Positions 34,037 through 45,864 of a stretch of 64,000 bases of DNA are shown here, piece by piece; the stretch's first letter is position 1; each line of letters starts with the position of its first letter. The DNA is from Apiosordaria backusii (lineage: Eukaryota; Ascomycota; Sordariomycetes; Sordariales; Lasiosphaeriaceae), in the NCBI GenBank assembly GCA_030549205.1, contig JAUKTV010000001.1:5208001-5272000 (forward strand), written 5' to 3'. The notes below the pieces were generated by a model, which was not told the origin of the DNA, made no database searches, and saw nothing but the letters and a program-made list of their open reading frames with translations. The position numbers were made by a program, and so were the translations under genes.

Positions 34037-35203
34037 GGCAGAGTGATGTGGTATAGCATATCAACAGCCGGAGCTCCTTGGGTTGTGCTGTAAGGCCGCA
34101 ACTGCGCAAAGATAGTCCAGGTCACTCGGACTACTTTGCGGTTCTAGTTTGGGGTTGTTGTGGGATGGGTGGTCTGTGGTTCTGGTCGATCGATTTGTGT
34201 TTGTTTGGCGAGGGGTTCGCTGGCTCGGCGGGTTCAGGCTTGGACCGCCAAAATCGCAAAGGTGAGAGTTCCCCACCGCAATGCGTGAGCGCAAGGTCTA
34301 GAATAGTGAACGGGCAAGAGAAAAATTTGCAAAATCTAAGGTAGCCAAGGTAACGATAGGTAGAGCAAAGAAAGGCCTCAGGTGTGCGGTCGAATCGGGC
34401 GGGAGCTATCGACAAACGCTATCGGCGGGTCAACCATGGAATCTTGGATGGGGTGAGAGAGACGTGTGCAGACGTGGACGGCATTGATTTGTCTCCACTG
34501 GCCACAACTGGAGATGTTCGCAGAACCCAACTGTGGCTAGAGCCCAATTTACCCCACCAGACCATCAATTCGACGCCACATTCCGCTCAGTTTAAGCTTC
34601 TGCCAGGAGCGGATGTGGCGGTGCAAATCCCCACTCCCCACACCAGATGTCGCACCTGGAAGAGGCCAACCGCACACGCAGTCTTGCGCCACAAGGGCAC
34701 GCTGGACAGGGGTTGCATCTTGAAGCTGCAGGGAGGTCGCCCAAGAACGTCATCACGCGGAAACAAGAGAGCGTCACAGGCAAATCCCATGTCTGATGCA
34801 CCGGGCTAGACTTAAGCCATGAGGCCAGCCAGAGAAGATAAAGCAGGGCGGGAGCTGCCACCACTTAGCTGGTCCTTTTTCCCTTGACCTCGTCTCTCCA
34901 GTACCAGAGACCAACATCCCGACCCTGTGGTTCGTTGAGTCTGGCGCCAAAAGTGTTTCCAACTTGGGCCTGACAAGCGCGAAGCTGAAACCGACAAAGA
35001 GCCTGCCGCGACCAATCCACACACTTACACCTGAGAGGCCAACCCTACAGCCGCCGGAGCCCACAACAAAGCGACGATTGATATATCAACTCTCGGCCTC
35101 TGTTCTTTTTCACTTTTGGTGCTCTGTGTGTTTTGTTTCCATTGTTTTATTTCGTAAACATTCGTTCTATTTTTTTGATCGACACCGATCACTGCAAATC
35201 ACC
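34037..35203. other. Divergent promoter region, DCP2 and DUF4112 gene
   Basis: About 1.2 kb shared upstream region. Small open frames on both strands have no recognisable domain. The last ~130 bases before 35204 are T-rich and are a likely leader. Confidence 0.5.
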
Positions 35204-36191
35204 ATGAACGTGGCCATCAAAATCCTGGAGAAGAAGGCTCTGAAGAAGCTGGGGAAGGACAAGACAAATACCAACTCAGAGGTATGTCAAGATAACCAAG
35301 CATTGGCATAACACTGTGGTTACCTATGGATACTGACATGCTCAACAATAGAACCCCTACCTTGAGAAAGTCCCGGTTTACAAGAACGGCAAGATCGCAA
35401 AGTACAAAACCCAAGAGAGACCTATTCCTCAAGGCCTCTCCAAGAATGACGCCAAGATCCTGAGAAAGGTTCGCCGGAGAGCGTATCGTTGGGATATGGG
35501 ATTCAGCTGTTGCTGCATTCCTGTTCGTTTCGGCTGGGCCGCCATTATCGGGTTGCTGCCTGTGTAAGTTTATCGCGGTCTTTGCCTAGTTAGAGTTGTT
35601 TGCTAACGAATTCATCATAGCATTGGTGACTTTGCCGACTTCCTCATGGCTCTAGCTCTTATCAAGAAGGCTTCTAAAGTCGATGGCGGTCTACCCAAGC
35701 GGCTCTACGGCATGATGTTCACCAACATCATGCTCGATCTTGCAATCGGCTTCATCCCTCTTATCGGCGATATAGCGGACGTTTTCTACCGAGCCAACAC
35801 CAAAAACGCCTGGCTCCTCGATGCCTACTTGACGGAGAAGGCAAAGGCACTCCAGGCTGGTGTCGTTCAGGATCCGGACACGGGCAGCATTGTTGAGGTG
35901 CCGGATGAGCTTGCAGGAGCTGAGGGGGACCGAGATGTCGAAACAGGGATTACCAACAGAACGGTCACCACGCCATCACTTGCGACACCAGCAGCCGTAA
36001 CGCCAGCACGCTCTGCACGACAGGCGGGAGGACCGACAGGGAATATGACAGCGGCCCCGCAAAGCGCGCCGGTAGCTCCCGTGAGAACTCTTACACCCCC
36101 GAGAGCCCCGATCGGGGGAGGTCTTCCGGGTCGTCAAATTACGCCTAAGCAGGACCCCAGAGACAATCGTGGGCAGGGCGGTCGGAGATAG
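35204..36191 (+). CDS. DUF4112 membrane protein
   Basis: Exons 35204-35281, 35352-35563 and 35621-36191 give 286 aa. After a basic N-terminus (MNVAIKILEKKALKKLGKDK), the DUF4112 domain spans about residues 75-185. Its features are FGWAAIIGLLPVIGDFADFL (first hydrophobic hairpin), LYGMMFTNIMLDLAIGFIPL with IGDIADVFY (second hairpin), and RANTKNAWLLDAYL. The duplicated P-x-I-G-D-x-A-D motif defines the family. The C-terminal ~100 residues are Pro/Thr/Ala/Arg-rich and probably disordered. Fungal and bacterial members are membrane proteins of unknown function. Neighbours give no clue. Confidence 0.85.
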
Positions 36192-37241
36192 TGTTGTAGT
36201 TGCCCAGGTGACGTCAGGGGCCAAGGGCGCTTGGAGCCGTTGCAAGGAGGGTAATGCTGAGCGATGTGTTTTTTATATTTCCTTTGTTGGGCTTTTGAGC
36301 GAGGAGTTCGGGTAACAGACTGGCCACGGTGCATCAGGATACCAGGAGCATATCAAGGGCATTTGAATAATAATGTTAGTTTTCCTCCGTCTGCGAGACA
36401 GCGGGACTGTGTATTCTTCGAGCAAAGATCTTGGTGTTCCAAGACCAGGAGCAGGGCTGGCTAAAAAACCAATTAATAATGAAGCCGCGAGAAAAACGCG
36501 ATTTGACGCGTCTCCCTGTTTGAATTGGTCAAGGATCCCATCTGATAATCTTCACAACCCCACCACCAACCAAAGAGGTTCCCCAGCAGCTCACTGGGGA
36601 ACAGCAGGTAAAAGGTCTTGCGACAGGGAAACCGTAGGACATTGAGTACCACACCTGACGGGGCGAACAGCAAAGAACAGATCGGGAACCCGTCGGAGCT
36701 GCGAACAGTTGGAAGTGGGAGCTCAGCGGGTTCAATTCCAGGCAGAATGGGCCCGAGTGTGTCATGGTGGGGTCTCAAGTGAAATCGTTGCAACGTGCAT
36801 CCGAATAAACTCTGGCAAACGGGCACAAACCGCCCGCTAGAGGAGGCATTGGATGGCACGGCTGATGATCTGATAAGAGCGAGGAAGGCCGACTGTGAGC
36901 AAGGTGCAGGTGGATCGGTTCTCTTGGAACAACCAAACGAGAGGCTGGTGTTGATGGAGGGCATTACACAAAGTGCCTGGGCCCCCTGGACGAGAGATGA
37001 CAGTCGCGTCGACGCGTATCCCTGCAATGCAGATTTAGTAAAGTGGGCCGCGTCCTGAAGTGCAGCATTTAAGGGAATTCGCGACTCCCATCTTTTGCTT
37101 GATCACTTCTCTTTGTCTACACTCACAACAACTCTCTCGATCCCGCCACAGTCGTCACTAAGGAATTGCCTCTGCTATTTCTCTCTGTGGCCTTTGCATC
37201 TCTTCCCGTCTTTCAGTTTAAACAACCTCCGAACCATCACA
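36192..37241. other. Promoter region of the ribonucleotide reductase gene
   Basis: About 1 kb upstream of RNR2, after the DUF4112 3' UTR. It contains two ACGCGT sites (listed separately) and a pyrimidine-rich leader (TTTCTCTCTGTGGCC near 37,175). Open frames here have no support. Confidence 0.5.
36506..37017. promoter_or_regulatory. ACGCGT (MCB-type) sites upstream of RNR2
   Basis: ACGCGT occurs at 36506-36511 and 37012-37017. The second lies inside a perfect 12-bp palindrome CGCGTCGACGCG (37005-37016). In yeasts ACGCGT is the Mlu I cell-cycle box bound by MBF, which drives S-phase genes including ribonucleotide reductase. Binding here is inferred. Confidence 0.55.
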
Positions 37242-38602
37242 ATGGCTGCCGAGATCACGCCTTCCAAGCAAGTCAGTACCAGTTCCCCCACGCGTCAACC
37301 ACTTTACGCGTTCACAAACTAATGCGCTTCACTTTGCAGGCTGCTTCCGCCATTGACGCCTTCAAGATGGAGTCTCCCGTCAAGAAGCTCGACTTTTCCG
37401 CCTCCAACAAGGAGAACAAGCCCTTCGATGCCGACCTCGCCACCCTTGAGGCCGAGATCGATGCCAAATATGAGACCAAGAAGGAGGAGGTCAAGACAGT
37501 CGCTCCCCCAGCACCACAACAAGAGCTCCTCGATGAGCCACTTCTCACCGAGAACCCTCAGCGCTTCGTCTTGTTTCCCATCAAGTACCATGAGGTATGT
37601 GACGCGACCTTGACGCGTTCTAAAGTGGATCACGCGTACTAATCAAAATCCTTACAGGTCTGGCAAATGTACAAGAAGGCCGAGGCTTCCTTCTGGACTG
37701 CTGAGGAAATCGATCTCTCCAAAGACCTTCACGATTGGAACAACAAGCTCACCGATGATGAGAAGTTCTTCGTCTCCCACATTCTCGCCTTCTTCGCCGC
37801 TTCCGATGGTATTGTCAACGAGAACCTTGTTGAGCGCTTCAGCGCTGAAGTTCAGATCCCCGAGGCCCGCTGCTTCTACGGCTTCCAGATCATGATGGAG
37901 AACATCCACTCCGAGACCTACTCTCTGCTCATCGATACCTACATCAAGGAGCCATCGCAGCGCACTTACCTCTTCAACGCCATCGACACCATTCCCTGCA
38001 TTCGCAAGAAGGCCGACTGGGCCCTCCGGTGGATCTCTGACAAGGACGCCTCCTTCGCCCAGCGCCTGGTTGCCTTCGCTGCCGTTGAGGGTATCTTCTT
38101 CAGCGGTGCCTTCGCCTCCATCTTTTGGCTCAAGAAGCGTGGTCTCATGCCCGGTCTCACCTTCTCCAACGAGCTTATTTCTCGTGATGAGGGTCTCCAC
38201 ACCGATTTCGCCTGCCTTCTGTTCTCCCACCTCAACAACAGGCCCAGCAAGCAGGTCATTGAGGACATCATCCGCGATGCCGTCCAGATTGAGCAGGAGT
38301 TCCTCACTGAGGCTCTCCCTTGCGCTCTGCTCGGCATGAACGCCAACCTCATGAAGCAATACATTGAGTTCGTCGCTGACCGCCTCCTTGTTGCCCTCGG
38401 CAATGAGAAGATCTACCGCTCCACCAACCCCTTCGACTTCATGGAGAATATCTCCCTTGGCGGCAAGACCAACTTCTTCGAGAAGCGTGTCGGCGAGTAC
38501 CAGAAGGCCGGTGTCATGAACAGCACCAAGAAGTCTGACGAGACTGCTGAGGAGAGCAAGAACGAGAACGGCGGTGACTTCTGCTTTGACGAGGACTTTT
38601 AA
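37242..38602 (+). CDS. RNR2: Ribonucleoside-diphosphate reductase small subunit
   Basis: Exons 37242-37271, 37340-37594 and 37658-38602 give 409 aa. The R2 subunit houses the diiron-tyrosyl radical cofactor for making dNTPs from NDPs. Iron ligands sit in EASFWTAEEIDLSKD (Asp/Glu), ENLVERFSAEVQIPEAR, MMENIHSETYSLLI (E-x-x-H) and DEGLHTDFACLLF (E-x-x-H). The radical Tyr region is IHSETYSLLIDTY. The C-terminus NGGDFCFDEDF is the tail that docks into the large subunit. The N-terminal ~90 residues are variable, with Lys/Glu and Thr/Pro stretches. Both introns contain ACGCGT, and there is more in the promoter, suggesting S-phase control. Residues are intact and the gene should be functional and essential. 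Confidence 0.98.
37290..37637. promoter_or_regulatory. Four ACGCGT sites in the two RNR2 introns
   Basis: ACGCGT occurs at 37290-37295 and 37306-37311 in intron 1 (37272-37339), and at 37613-37618 and 37632-37637 in intron 2 (37595-37657). None lies in the flanking RNR2 exons. A related GACGCGA is at 37601. The intronic position is unusual for a promoter element. Confidence 0.5.
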
Positions 38603-39405
38603 GCGTCTTTTGTCACTTGCTACTGCTGATTTCTCCTGTTCTTTGCTTTTTAACGACTAATACCCCCTCACGTATTTTCATTTTTTTCTTTTTCTCTTCT
38701 CTCAATTTTTCACATAAACTTCTGGTATAGACAGAAGGATAACGTCACAAGGCGGGCGGGCGGCAAATGGTCTGTTGTATGTTGGATATCAAAGCAGTAT
38801 CCACCGGAGGTCATGTATAACAAAAAACTTGTGTTATGGGATAGGCAGGCGTGGCTTTTCACATCATTGAAAGGCGTCCGGAGTTTTCTTTACTGCTGAA
38901 TGGGAAAAAGAACAAAATGGGTTCTTTTGGAATGATGGATGCCTCATGAGTATGAGGATGGAATTTAGGAAGGAGGGCAAACACACTTAGGTAGTATAGG
39001 ATTGTATGAGTAGGATCTCATCTAATGAAGGGATTATACTGCACTTGTCTGTTCTCTTGCAAATGTGAAATGTGTCGTCTTGATTTCTTTTGTTGATTGG
39101 CAGTGAAGTCTAATTCTATCTATCAGGTTGTCCATACTTCATGCCACCATTCTCTCTGGGCTCTTATAATGAGTTAGTTGTGCCTAAGATCTGCATCAAC
39201 AGGTACCGCTAATATGATGCTGCCAGACGCAAAACCCCTCTCCCATGTATGACACTCGCCAGAACCTTGGGGTACTCTTTCGCATTATGCATGATATATT
39301 CTCAACCCCGAGTCGCCAGCCTTTCGCCAGCCACAAATCCCTCTCCATTTCCATATCATAACACCCCAAACCCCTCATTCATCATCCTCATTTCCCCCCC
39401 CCCCT
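38603..39405. other. Intergenic, convergent 3' ends
   Basis: Long T-rich RNR2 3' UTR facing the SRP9/21 gene end. It includes a T-rich tract near 38,680. No gene is supported. Confidence 0.5.
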
Positions 39406-39953
39406 CTACCTCTTCCCCTTCTTCTTCTTCCCCTTCCCCCCACCCCCCGCTTGCTGTGACACAGGCGGCGCACTGGCCGTCGTAGGTGTCGCAACACCAC
39501 CAATCTCCCCGGCACCCGCTCCTTCACCCATCTCCACATCCTGTCCCCCCTCCTCCTTCTTGAGTTGTTGTTGCTGTTGTTCGCCAGCTATATTCCCCGC
39601 CGCCCTCCCCGCAAGATTCCCCAACATCTGCACCAACCTCCCCACCTCCTGCGCCTTGCTCGTCTTGTACTTCAAGCTCGCTCCCGATTTTGGATCAAAG
39701 GTGGTAATGACCAAGTGTCCCCTCACGCCCTTTTTCGCGTCTTCCGCGGCCTGCTCGGGGGTGGCGTTCTTGGGGGTTCGCCGGGCGGGGGAGAGGTGGT
39801 ATTTGGTTGTTATTCTTGTCTATCACACCCACTCACAGTCAATACACATATGAAGGGGAAGGGGAAAGGGGAAACACGTACGCTAGATGGCCGAGCGGCG
39901 AGGAGGAGCGAGGAGTGATGGAGCCAGTCTTCGGATTTTTCGTAAAAGGGCAT
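39406..39953 (-). CDS. SRP21: Signal recognition particle subunit SRP9/SRP21
   Basis: Two exons, 39953-39882 and 39819-39406, give 161 aa. The N-terminal ~85 residues carry the SRP9-like fold (FYEKSEDWLHHSSLLLAARP, TTKYHLSPAR, LVITTFDPKSGASLKYKTSKAQEV), which with SRP14 binds the Alu domain of SRP RNA and slows elongation. After VGRLVQMLGNLA comes a Gln/Glu/Gly-rich extension ending in a basic tail (GKGKKKKGKR), usual for the fungal form. Introns of filamentous fungi and the KYKTSKAQEV motif support the call. Location is cytosolic. Confidence 0.88.
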
Positions 39954-40477
39954 CTTGGGCGGTTTGGGCTGGACTCAAGTCGGCATGGGGTGGTTGAATA
40001 TCAGTTACGGAGAGAGATTACTGCGCGAAAAAACGGAACAATAGCGCGCGAATGGGCTTCTTGTTGGTGTGAAAGTGATTAGTGAAAGTCGCAAGCTTTC
40101 GAGGTTTGGGTGTCATCGGTAAATGCCCACACACCTCAGCGGCAGCACAACAGGCAGTTTCTGGTGGGGCCAAGCAAGCTGGCTGGGCTAAAATGCGGGG
40201 CGGTTGGAGAGCTTCCCCTAACCCCTGACAGCATCATATCTCACAGACCTGAAATGGCATCCCATAATGTAAAGGTAATCCTCCTCTCCAATCTGGAATA
40301 AATCTACAAAATAACCACACTTTTGTCTACAGCGCCTTTGCTATCCTATCCTTATGCGCCCAAACCGCCTGCCAATCATCCCATGGGTATCATAACTACT
40401 AATTACAAACTGAAAATGTTACAACCTTAATCGTCCATCAAGAAGAATTCTTCATACGACCTCGCTCCCCAAACTTC
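39954..40477. other. Intergenic between SRP21 and SWD2
   Basis: SRP21 upstream region plus the SWD2 3' UTR, mixed composition. Nothing else is recognised. Confidence 0.5.
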
Positions 40478-41646
40478 CTACGCATGGGGATCGGGAAGCC
40501 AGAACAGCAGTTCCTGGTCCGCCGTGGCGATCATATTATACCGCGGGTTATACGCCACCACGGCCGCCTCCCTCTTCTCCTCTAAAACATGCGCAGGCTC
40601 CAGTACTTGTTTCGAGTCTGGGGTCATGAGCGTGTCCCATACAAGCAAATCCGACTTTCCACCGCTCAGGACATAGCGGCCATCAGGTGAGAAGCAACAC
40701 TCCCCGCTGCTTTCCACATGCCCGCCGTCGTTCTCGCCCGCCGCAAGCCGTCTAGTGCCGCCGTTGGGCTTCTTGAGGAATGCCTTCAGGTTTCCGTCAA
40801 AGGAATCGAGCAGGAAATGTCCGTTGCCTCGGGACCCAAGAAGGATGTGCTTACCATCGTTGGAGAACTCGAGCTTTGTCCACCCCCTAAACGCCATTTC
40901 AGGATCGCCGGGGCCTCTAGATTTGACGATGTCGAATGTGGCAAAGGGTGCTTTTTGATAGTTGCGGTAGTCGTAAAGGAGGATGCTTCCGCTGCTAGGG
41001 CAAGCAACCGCGAACACTTGGCCCGATGGGTCCCATGCAGACAGGAAGGGAGTATTGAGATACAGCGTGCCGGTCCAATTCTTAGTTTGGGTGTTCCATA
41101 ACCTCACGGTGTTGTCGAGACTGCAAGAGATGAAGTTGTCGGTGCCGGGGTGCATGGCGAGACACGTCACGGCGCCCTCGTGGCCGTCGAAGTAGCGGAT
41201 GAAGGAGCTATCGTGGGTTGCGAGGTATCTGATCGCATCTGTCTCCCTTGTTAGAAAGCCATTGGGTCCTCATTTTGCGACTATTCCCTACCATTTTCCC
41301 GAGTGCTGGCGTAAATGACGCTCGAGCTTGTATGGGTAAACTTGGCCAGCTTGACACCATACTTTTTGCTGATGAGCATCTTGTCATGCCGACCCTCTTT
41401 GACATTGTAGATCTGAATCGTCCTATCGCTTTCAGAGGTCATGCAAAGCTCGCCCGGGTCGTCGAAATCGATCGATAGAATGTATGGGTTGGACTTGCTG
41501 TCCTCAATGTCTTCGCGATTGAACAGCTTTGTTGGTCTGAAGTTTGCGATCACCTCGGTCACGGGCGCAGTAGGAGGGCCATTAGCACCGCCTAGATTCC
41601 TCAGCGCAGGCGACGCGTCGTCGAGATCCATGGGTACCGGCGCCAT
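40478..41646 (-). CDS. SWD2: Swd2-like WD40 protein (COMPASS / cleavage-polyadenylation factor)
   Basis: Two exons, 41646-41292 and 41238-40478, give 371 aa. WD40 landmarks are YILSIDFDDPGELCMTSESD, RTIQIYNVKEG, AIRYLATHDSSFIRYFDGHE, TCLAMHPGTDNFISCSLDNT with VRLWN, and FLSAWDPSGQVFAVAC. The IRYL..HD..FIRYF.GHE block and the FIS.SLD.TVRLW block are the Swd2/WDR82 signature. Swd2 is shared by the H3K4 methyltransferase complex COMPASS and the 3'-end processing factor. A short variable N-terminus precedes the first blade. The frame is intact. Confidence 0.92.
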
Positions 41647-42685
41647 CGTGAGATATCTTCGTATACAACAGCACCTCGAAGAGCTTGGCTATGCAAGTTG
41701 ACGTCTTGGCGGCTGAGTTCAACGGTTTTTTCAGAGAAGCAAGGGAATCTCCAAACACTGACGACAGCGAGCAGTGCGACAAATGGGCCCCACCAACATG
41801 TTTCTGCCGGGCGGTCAAAATGAAGGCGGTGAGCAGCGGCTGGCAGCGGGCTTGTTCAGCTGCATCCCATTGGCCAATCAAAAAGGCCGGCCGCCTACTA
41901 CAACCCTAACCCGGAATACAACCCTGATGTCCATCCCCATCCCCACACCTCAAGCGGCCCAGAGATCCACCTGTCAAAGGCCAGGGTTCCTGGGGCGCTC
42001 GCCCAACCGCCCAACCGCGCCCCCCGAAAGCCGGAGCTTCGAGTCTGGGACCCTGCATCGCAAACCTAAAGACAGACAGCCAGCAGTTGCGCCATCTCAA
42101 CCCGACCCCAAATCCCGCGAAATCCCTTCCAGTTGGGCTCCGACTCCGCAGTTTTCGCATCTCGCCGTGGTCAAGCCCGGTATTCTTGGGAGTCGGTGCG
42201 CTGTCAGGGTACGTACAGCTGTACCTTCCCAGCTTGAAACCCCAACTAGTATTGCGTGACACAGTGACACGCAGTTCCAGTTATACCAGATCGAGTCAGC
42301 GCGGTGTGTGAGAGCCCGACGATGGTCCGGGTATAAGCGGTTTCTCTCTCTAGTGTCAGCGTTTCACCCGCTCTTTTTTTATACTTTAGTATCATTTATT
42401 TTATTTACTCTTCCCAACCTCTAAAGTCTACCTACCCGTTTGTACCTATCGTGAAGTTGAGGTGCTGTCCCCCGGGGACCTCGTCCCTCGTTTAAGCCCG
42501 CGTCCCCCTACGGAAACGCAGCACCGAGTATTGGAGCTCCGACAACCGGCACCGATCCGGCATTGGTCTTCCAAGTTCGCTGGCCGCTTCAAGCCGCGAT
42601 TATTATAACAACGAACCCAATCCCCGCCAACTTGTTGTCAGACACTCCATAGAGCTCTGCGCAAAAGGACAAGCTATAATACACA
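41647..42685. other. Divergent promoter region, SWD2 and the carrier gene
   Basis: About 1 kb. A T/A-rich stretch (TTTTTTTATACTTTAGTATC) lies near 42,375. Open frames between 41,774 and 42,311 overlap on both strands and have no domain. No RNA gene is seen. Confidence 0.5.
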
Positions 42686-43757
42686 ATGTCGACAACGGTT
42701 GGGTAAGTTCTGCTTGCCTTTCCAAGTATCGCGCATAGGTACAAAATCTAACATGCCTCTTCCCCCCATAAAGCGCCTTCATAGCAGGCGGAATCGCCGC
42801 CTGCGGAGCCGTGACAGCCACCCACCCCTTCGAAACGGTCAAGATCCGCATGCAGCTCCAAGGCGAGCTCCAGCTCAAAGGCCACCAACCCCATCACTAC
42901 CGCGGGCCCCTCCACGGCGTGTCTGTTATTGTCCGAAACGAAGGCGTGCGGGGCATCTACCGCGGCCTCGGCTGCGCCTACATCTACCAGGTGCTGCTCA
43001 ATGGCTGCCGATTGGGGTTTTACGAACCTATGCGCGCGGGGTTGGCGACTCTCATCCTCAACGATGCGGCCAAGCAAAATTTGGGTATCAACATGTTCTG
43101 CGGCGCGGCGTCGGGCATTATGGGTGCCGCGGCGGGGAGTCCGTTCTTCTTGGCCAAGACGAGATTGCAAAGCTTCTCGCCTTTCCTGCCGGTGGGGACG
43201 CAGCATCAGTACAAGAATGCGTGGGACGGGCTGAGCCAGATCTTCAGGGCGGAGGGTGTGAGGGGGTTGTATAGGGGTGTCGGGGCGGCGATGATCAGGA
43301 CGGGCTTTGGGAGCTCGGTGCAGTTGCCAACGTACTTCTTCGCGAAGAGGAGGTTACAAAGGCATCTGGGGATGGAGGAGGGAGCGCCACTGCACTTGGC
43401 GAGCAGCACGGCCAGTGGGTTTGTGGTGTGCGTTGTTATGCATCCTCCTGGTATGTTCTCCTCCTATGACAAATCTTTGATGGGCAAACCTAACACCGAC
43501 ATGAAACAGACACAATCATGTCCCGCCTCTACAACCAAAACGGCAACCTCTACAAGGGCGTCTTTGACTGCCTGGCCAAGACGATCAAGACAGAAGGCTT
43601 CTTCGCCATTTACAAGGGTGTTCTCCCACATCTGGCCAGAATCCTGCCACACACCATCCTGACGCTCAGTTTGGCTGAGCAGACCAACAAGCTGATGAGG
43701 AAGCTCGAGGATAGAATCCTGTCACCGGCAGAGACACAATCGATGAAGACCGCATGA
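42686..43757 (+). CDS. OAC1: Mitochondrial carrier, oxaloacetate-carrier type (OAC1/SLC25A35)
   Basis: Exons 42686-42702 (17 nt), 42774-43450 and 43510-43757 give 313 aa, standard for a mitochondrial carrier. Three repeats are visible, each with a Px[DE]xx[KR] type signature: PFETVKIRMQ, PFFLAKTRLQ (Phe/Leu variant) and PPDTIMSRLY. Each is followed by a GxxxxYRG or YKG element (GVRGIYRGLG, GVRGLYRGVG, GFFAIYKGV). The second repeat GSPFFLAKTRLQSF matches OAC1/SLC25A34-35 proteins, which carry oxaloacetate, sulfate and thiosulfate across the inner membrane. Substrate is inferred from this likeness only. Confidence 0.88.
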
Positions 43758-44233
43758 TCCGATATGGTCTCGTTCTGTTTTTTTTTTTTTGCTTTTTCCG
43801 CATTAGATCCGGCGTTTTGTTTTTATTCGGTTGGTGTCTTCTTGCTTGTTTGGCGGGCGAGCTTCTTGTTTGGTTGTTGGTTTGGGGCGGTTTTGAAAAG
43901 AAAAGAGGGATCTGGCTGGGCTGGAGAATTTGTGTCTTTTTGATTTGTCCTTCTGACCTTTCAAGTCAGGGATGGAATGAAGGGCCTTTGTATATGTCCG
44001 TCAAAAAAGAGATTTTTGACGAGTTAATCATGGAGTGTGATACCATTGTGGGTGGGTGAGTGGGTGGCTGGTTGATTAGGTGGTCGGATGCTCTCTATAC
44101 AGCGCGGTTGTGTACATAAGGTATAGACAAAAGGGGGGCAAAAATGAGAGGAGATCGTGTCAACCAACGATCTCATATATACTGATGCTTGAGTTTTTCC
44201 AATGTCTTTGTGTATTCAGTGACTGAGTAATGA
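43758..44233. other. Intergenic, convergent 3' ends
   Basis: T/G-rich 3' UTR of the carrier gene meeting the CTU2 3' end. TGGTTGGTTTGG-like sequence occurs near 43,870. No gene is supported. Confidence 0.5.
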
Positions 44234-45543
44234 CTACCCCAACGCACTCCTCTGACACCCATAACACAACCCCCTCCTCCCCTCCCTCCTCTTCCTCTCC
44301 TCCTCCGTTTCAGTCTCGCCCTCTTTTTTTGTTCCTAAGTCCGCCTCCCCCAACTCCCCCCTCCACCTCTCATCCCCCTCCCCATCCATCGGCATCCCAC
44401 AAAGCCCACAACAACACCCCTTTTCCTGCCCCTCCTGTCCCTGATCCCGATCCTGATCCTGATCAAATATCCTCACCAACCTCGCGCTCGTCCTCGCCAC
44501 ATTGGCCACCACGCTCGGGTAGTTTTTCTCCACATCGGCGAAATACCTTGCCATGACCTCTTCAATGCTCAAATCCTTGTGATTGAGCACTTGCTGTCCT
44601 TCTGTCTTCTCGGGTGGTATCAACCCCTCCAACGGCGGGCTGGTCAACTTTGCAAACTCTATCAGCTCTTTGCGGAGGATATCCCTCAGCGGGTGGAAAA
44701 CCAATACTTGTTGGCTGCCGTGGTGGGAGGTAACTTGGAACAACCCGTCGTTGATTGTCCAAGGCAGGGAAAACCCGCGCCCTTTGGCGGTTTGGGAGAG
44801 GGTGAGCTCTGCTATGGCTGTTGTGGAGTGGCCTAATAACAAAGCTTGGCTGTTGGTTGCGAGGGTGAGGGAGAGGAGGAGGTGGCGGGTGAGGAGGGAA
44901 ATGATGTCGGATTGGGAGGCTTGGGTTTTTGGGAGGGAGTGGAAGAACTCCTCAAGGGAGGATGGGGGGTAGCTGGGGAGGGAGAGGGACGCGCAAAGTG
45001 AGGGCCAGTTTATTGAGGGGAGGGAGAGGGATTTTGAGAGGGGATGGGAGAGAAAGGTAAAGGCGGGGTAGCGGGTTTGGTAGGGGGTTAGGAAGGAGGA
45101 GGCGGTTGAGGGGGTGGTGATGGTGTCGTTGTAGATGTGGACTACTGTTAGCTCGAAGGGGGGTGAGCGACCCTTTGAGAGTTGGAACTGGCAGTTTTCG
45201 TGGAGGAGCTGGAGGAGGCAGGTGGATGATACCCCAAGGGAGAGGCCGAGGAGGTACCGTCTTGTGCCGATTGTGGGGGGGCCGGAGCCGGAGGGGTTGG
45301 GGAGGATGGGGGGTTTGGTCTCTTTGCCTAGGATGCCGAGCTGCTTGACGGATTTGGTGTTGATGAATTTTGTGAAGCAGGCTCTGGGATGGGGGTTAGT
45401 ATCATTCTTGAACAAAGGGTAACAAGGAAAGGGGACGAAGTTTACCTGCATACTGCATGAGTTCTTTGGTCAAGTGTTGCCTCTTGAGCACGGCATTTTG
45501 TGCAGAGCTGTGTCGATGACCCCGCTGCTGTGTTCAACGTCAT
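44234..45543 (-). CDS. NCS2: Cytoplasmic tRNA 2-thiolation protein 2
   Basis: Two exons, 45543-45446 and 45383-44234, give 415 aa. Ctu2/Ncs2 works with Ncs6 and Urm1 to put the 2-thio group on wobble U34 of Lys, Glu and Gln tRNAs. An N-terminal Zn site begins CTKCRAQEATLDQRTHAVCR and continues ACFTKFINTK. The PP-loop-like domain starts RRYLLGLSLGVSSTCLLQLL, with the SGGxDS motif degenerate as in all Ctu2. ALLLGHSTTAIAELTLS and a C-terminal Cys cluster (GCCCGLCGMP and CYGCQ) complete the pattern. Three Asp-Gln/Asp-Arg repeats precede that cluster. The frame is intact despite many C runs. Confidence 0.92.
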
Positions 45544-45864
45544 CTTCACCAGGGAATGTTGTGTGGAAAAGTCGAAGATATGTCCAAATCTGCTGTACTG
45601 CTGAATTTCAAAGCTGATCTCAACTCGTTCTTATTTTCTGAGTGTGATATTTCAGGTTTGCTGTCTGGCTTTGTGATCTTGAGTCACTGAAACTTCGTCC
45701 AAGGTTTTTGCCAAAGATATCATTGGGAGTAGGGTTAGGGTTATATTGCAGGTTACATAAATAGGGGTATCCAACCCCTTCTCCTCCAACAAATTAGTAG
45801 TATTAAGCTGGACCCTCTAATATCAATCTAGTACTATCTTCATTTATTACCTCATCATCCAGAG
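45544..45864. other. Intergenic between NCS2 and the Fig1-like gene
   Basis: Short, AT-rich. GTAGGGTTAGGGTTA at ~45,728 is two telomere-like units only. No gene is supported. Confidence 0.5.

Noticed and set aside
34384..35064. Open frames on both strands upstream of the DUF4112 gene
   Set aside because: No domains, overlapping each other, in a divergent promoter.
36715..36745. GGTTCAATTCC as a tRNA T arm
   Set aside because: No matching acceptor, D or anticodon arms upstream.
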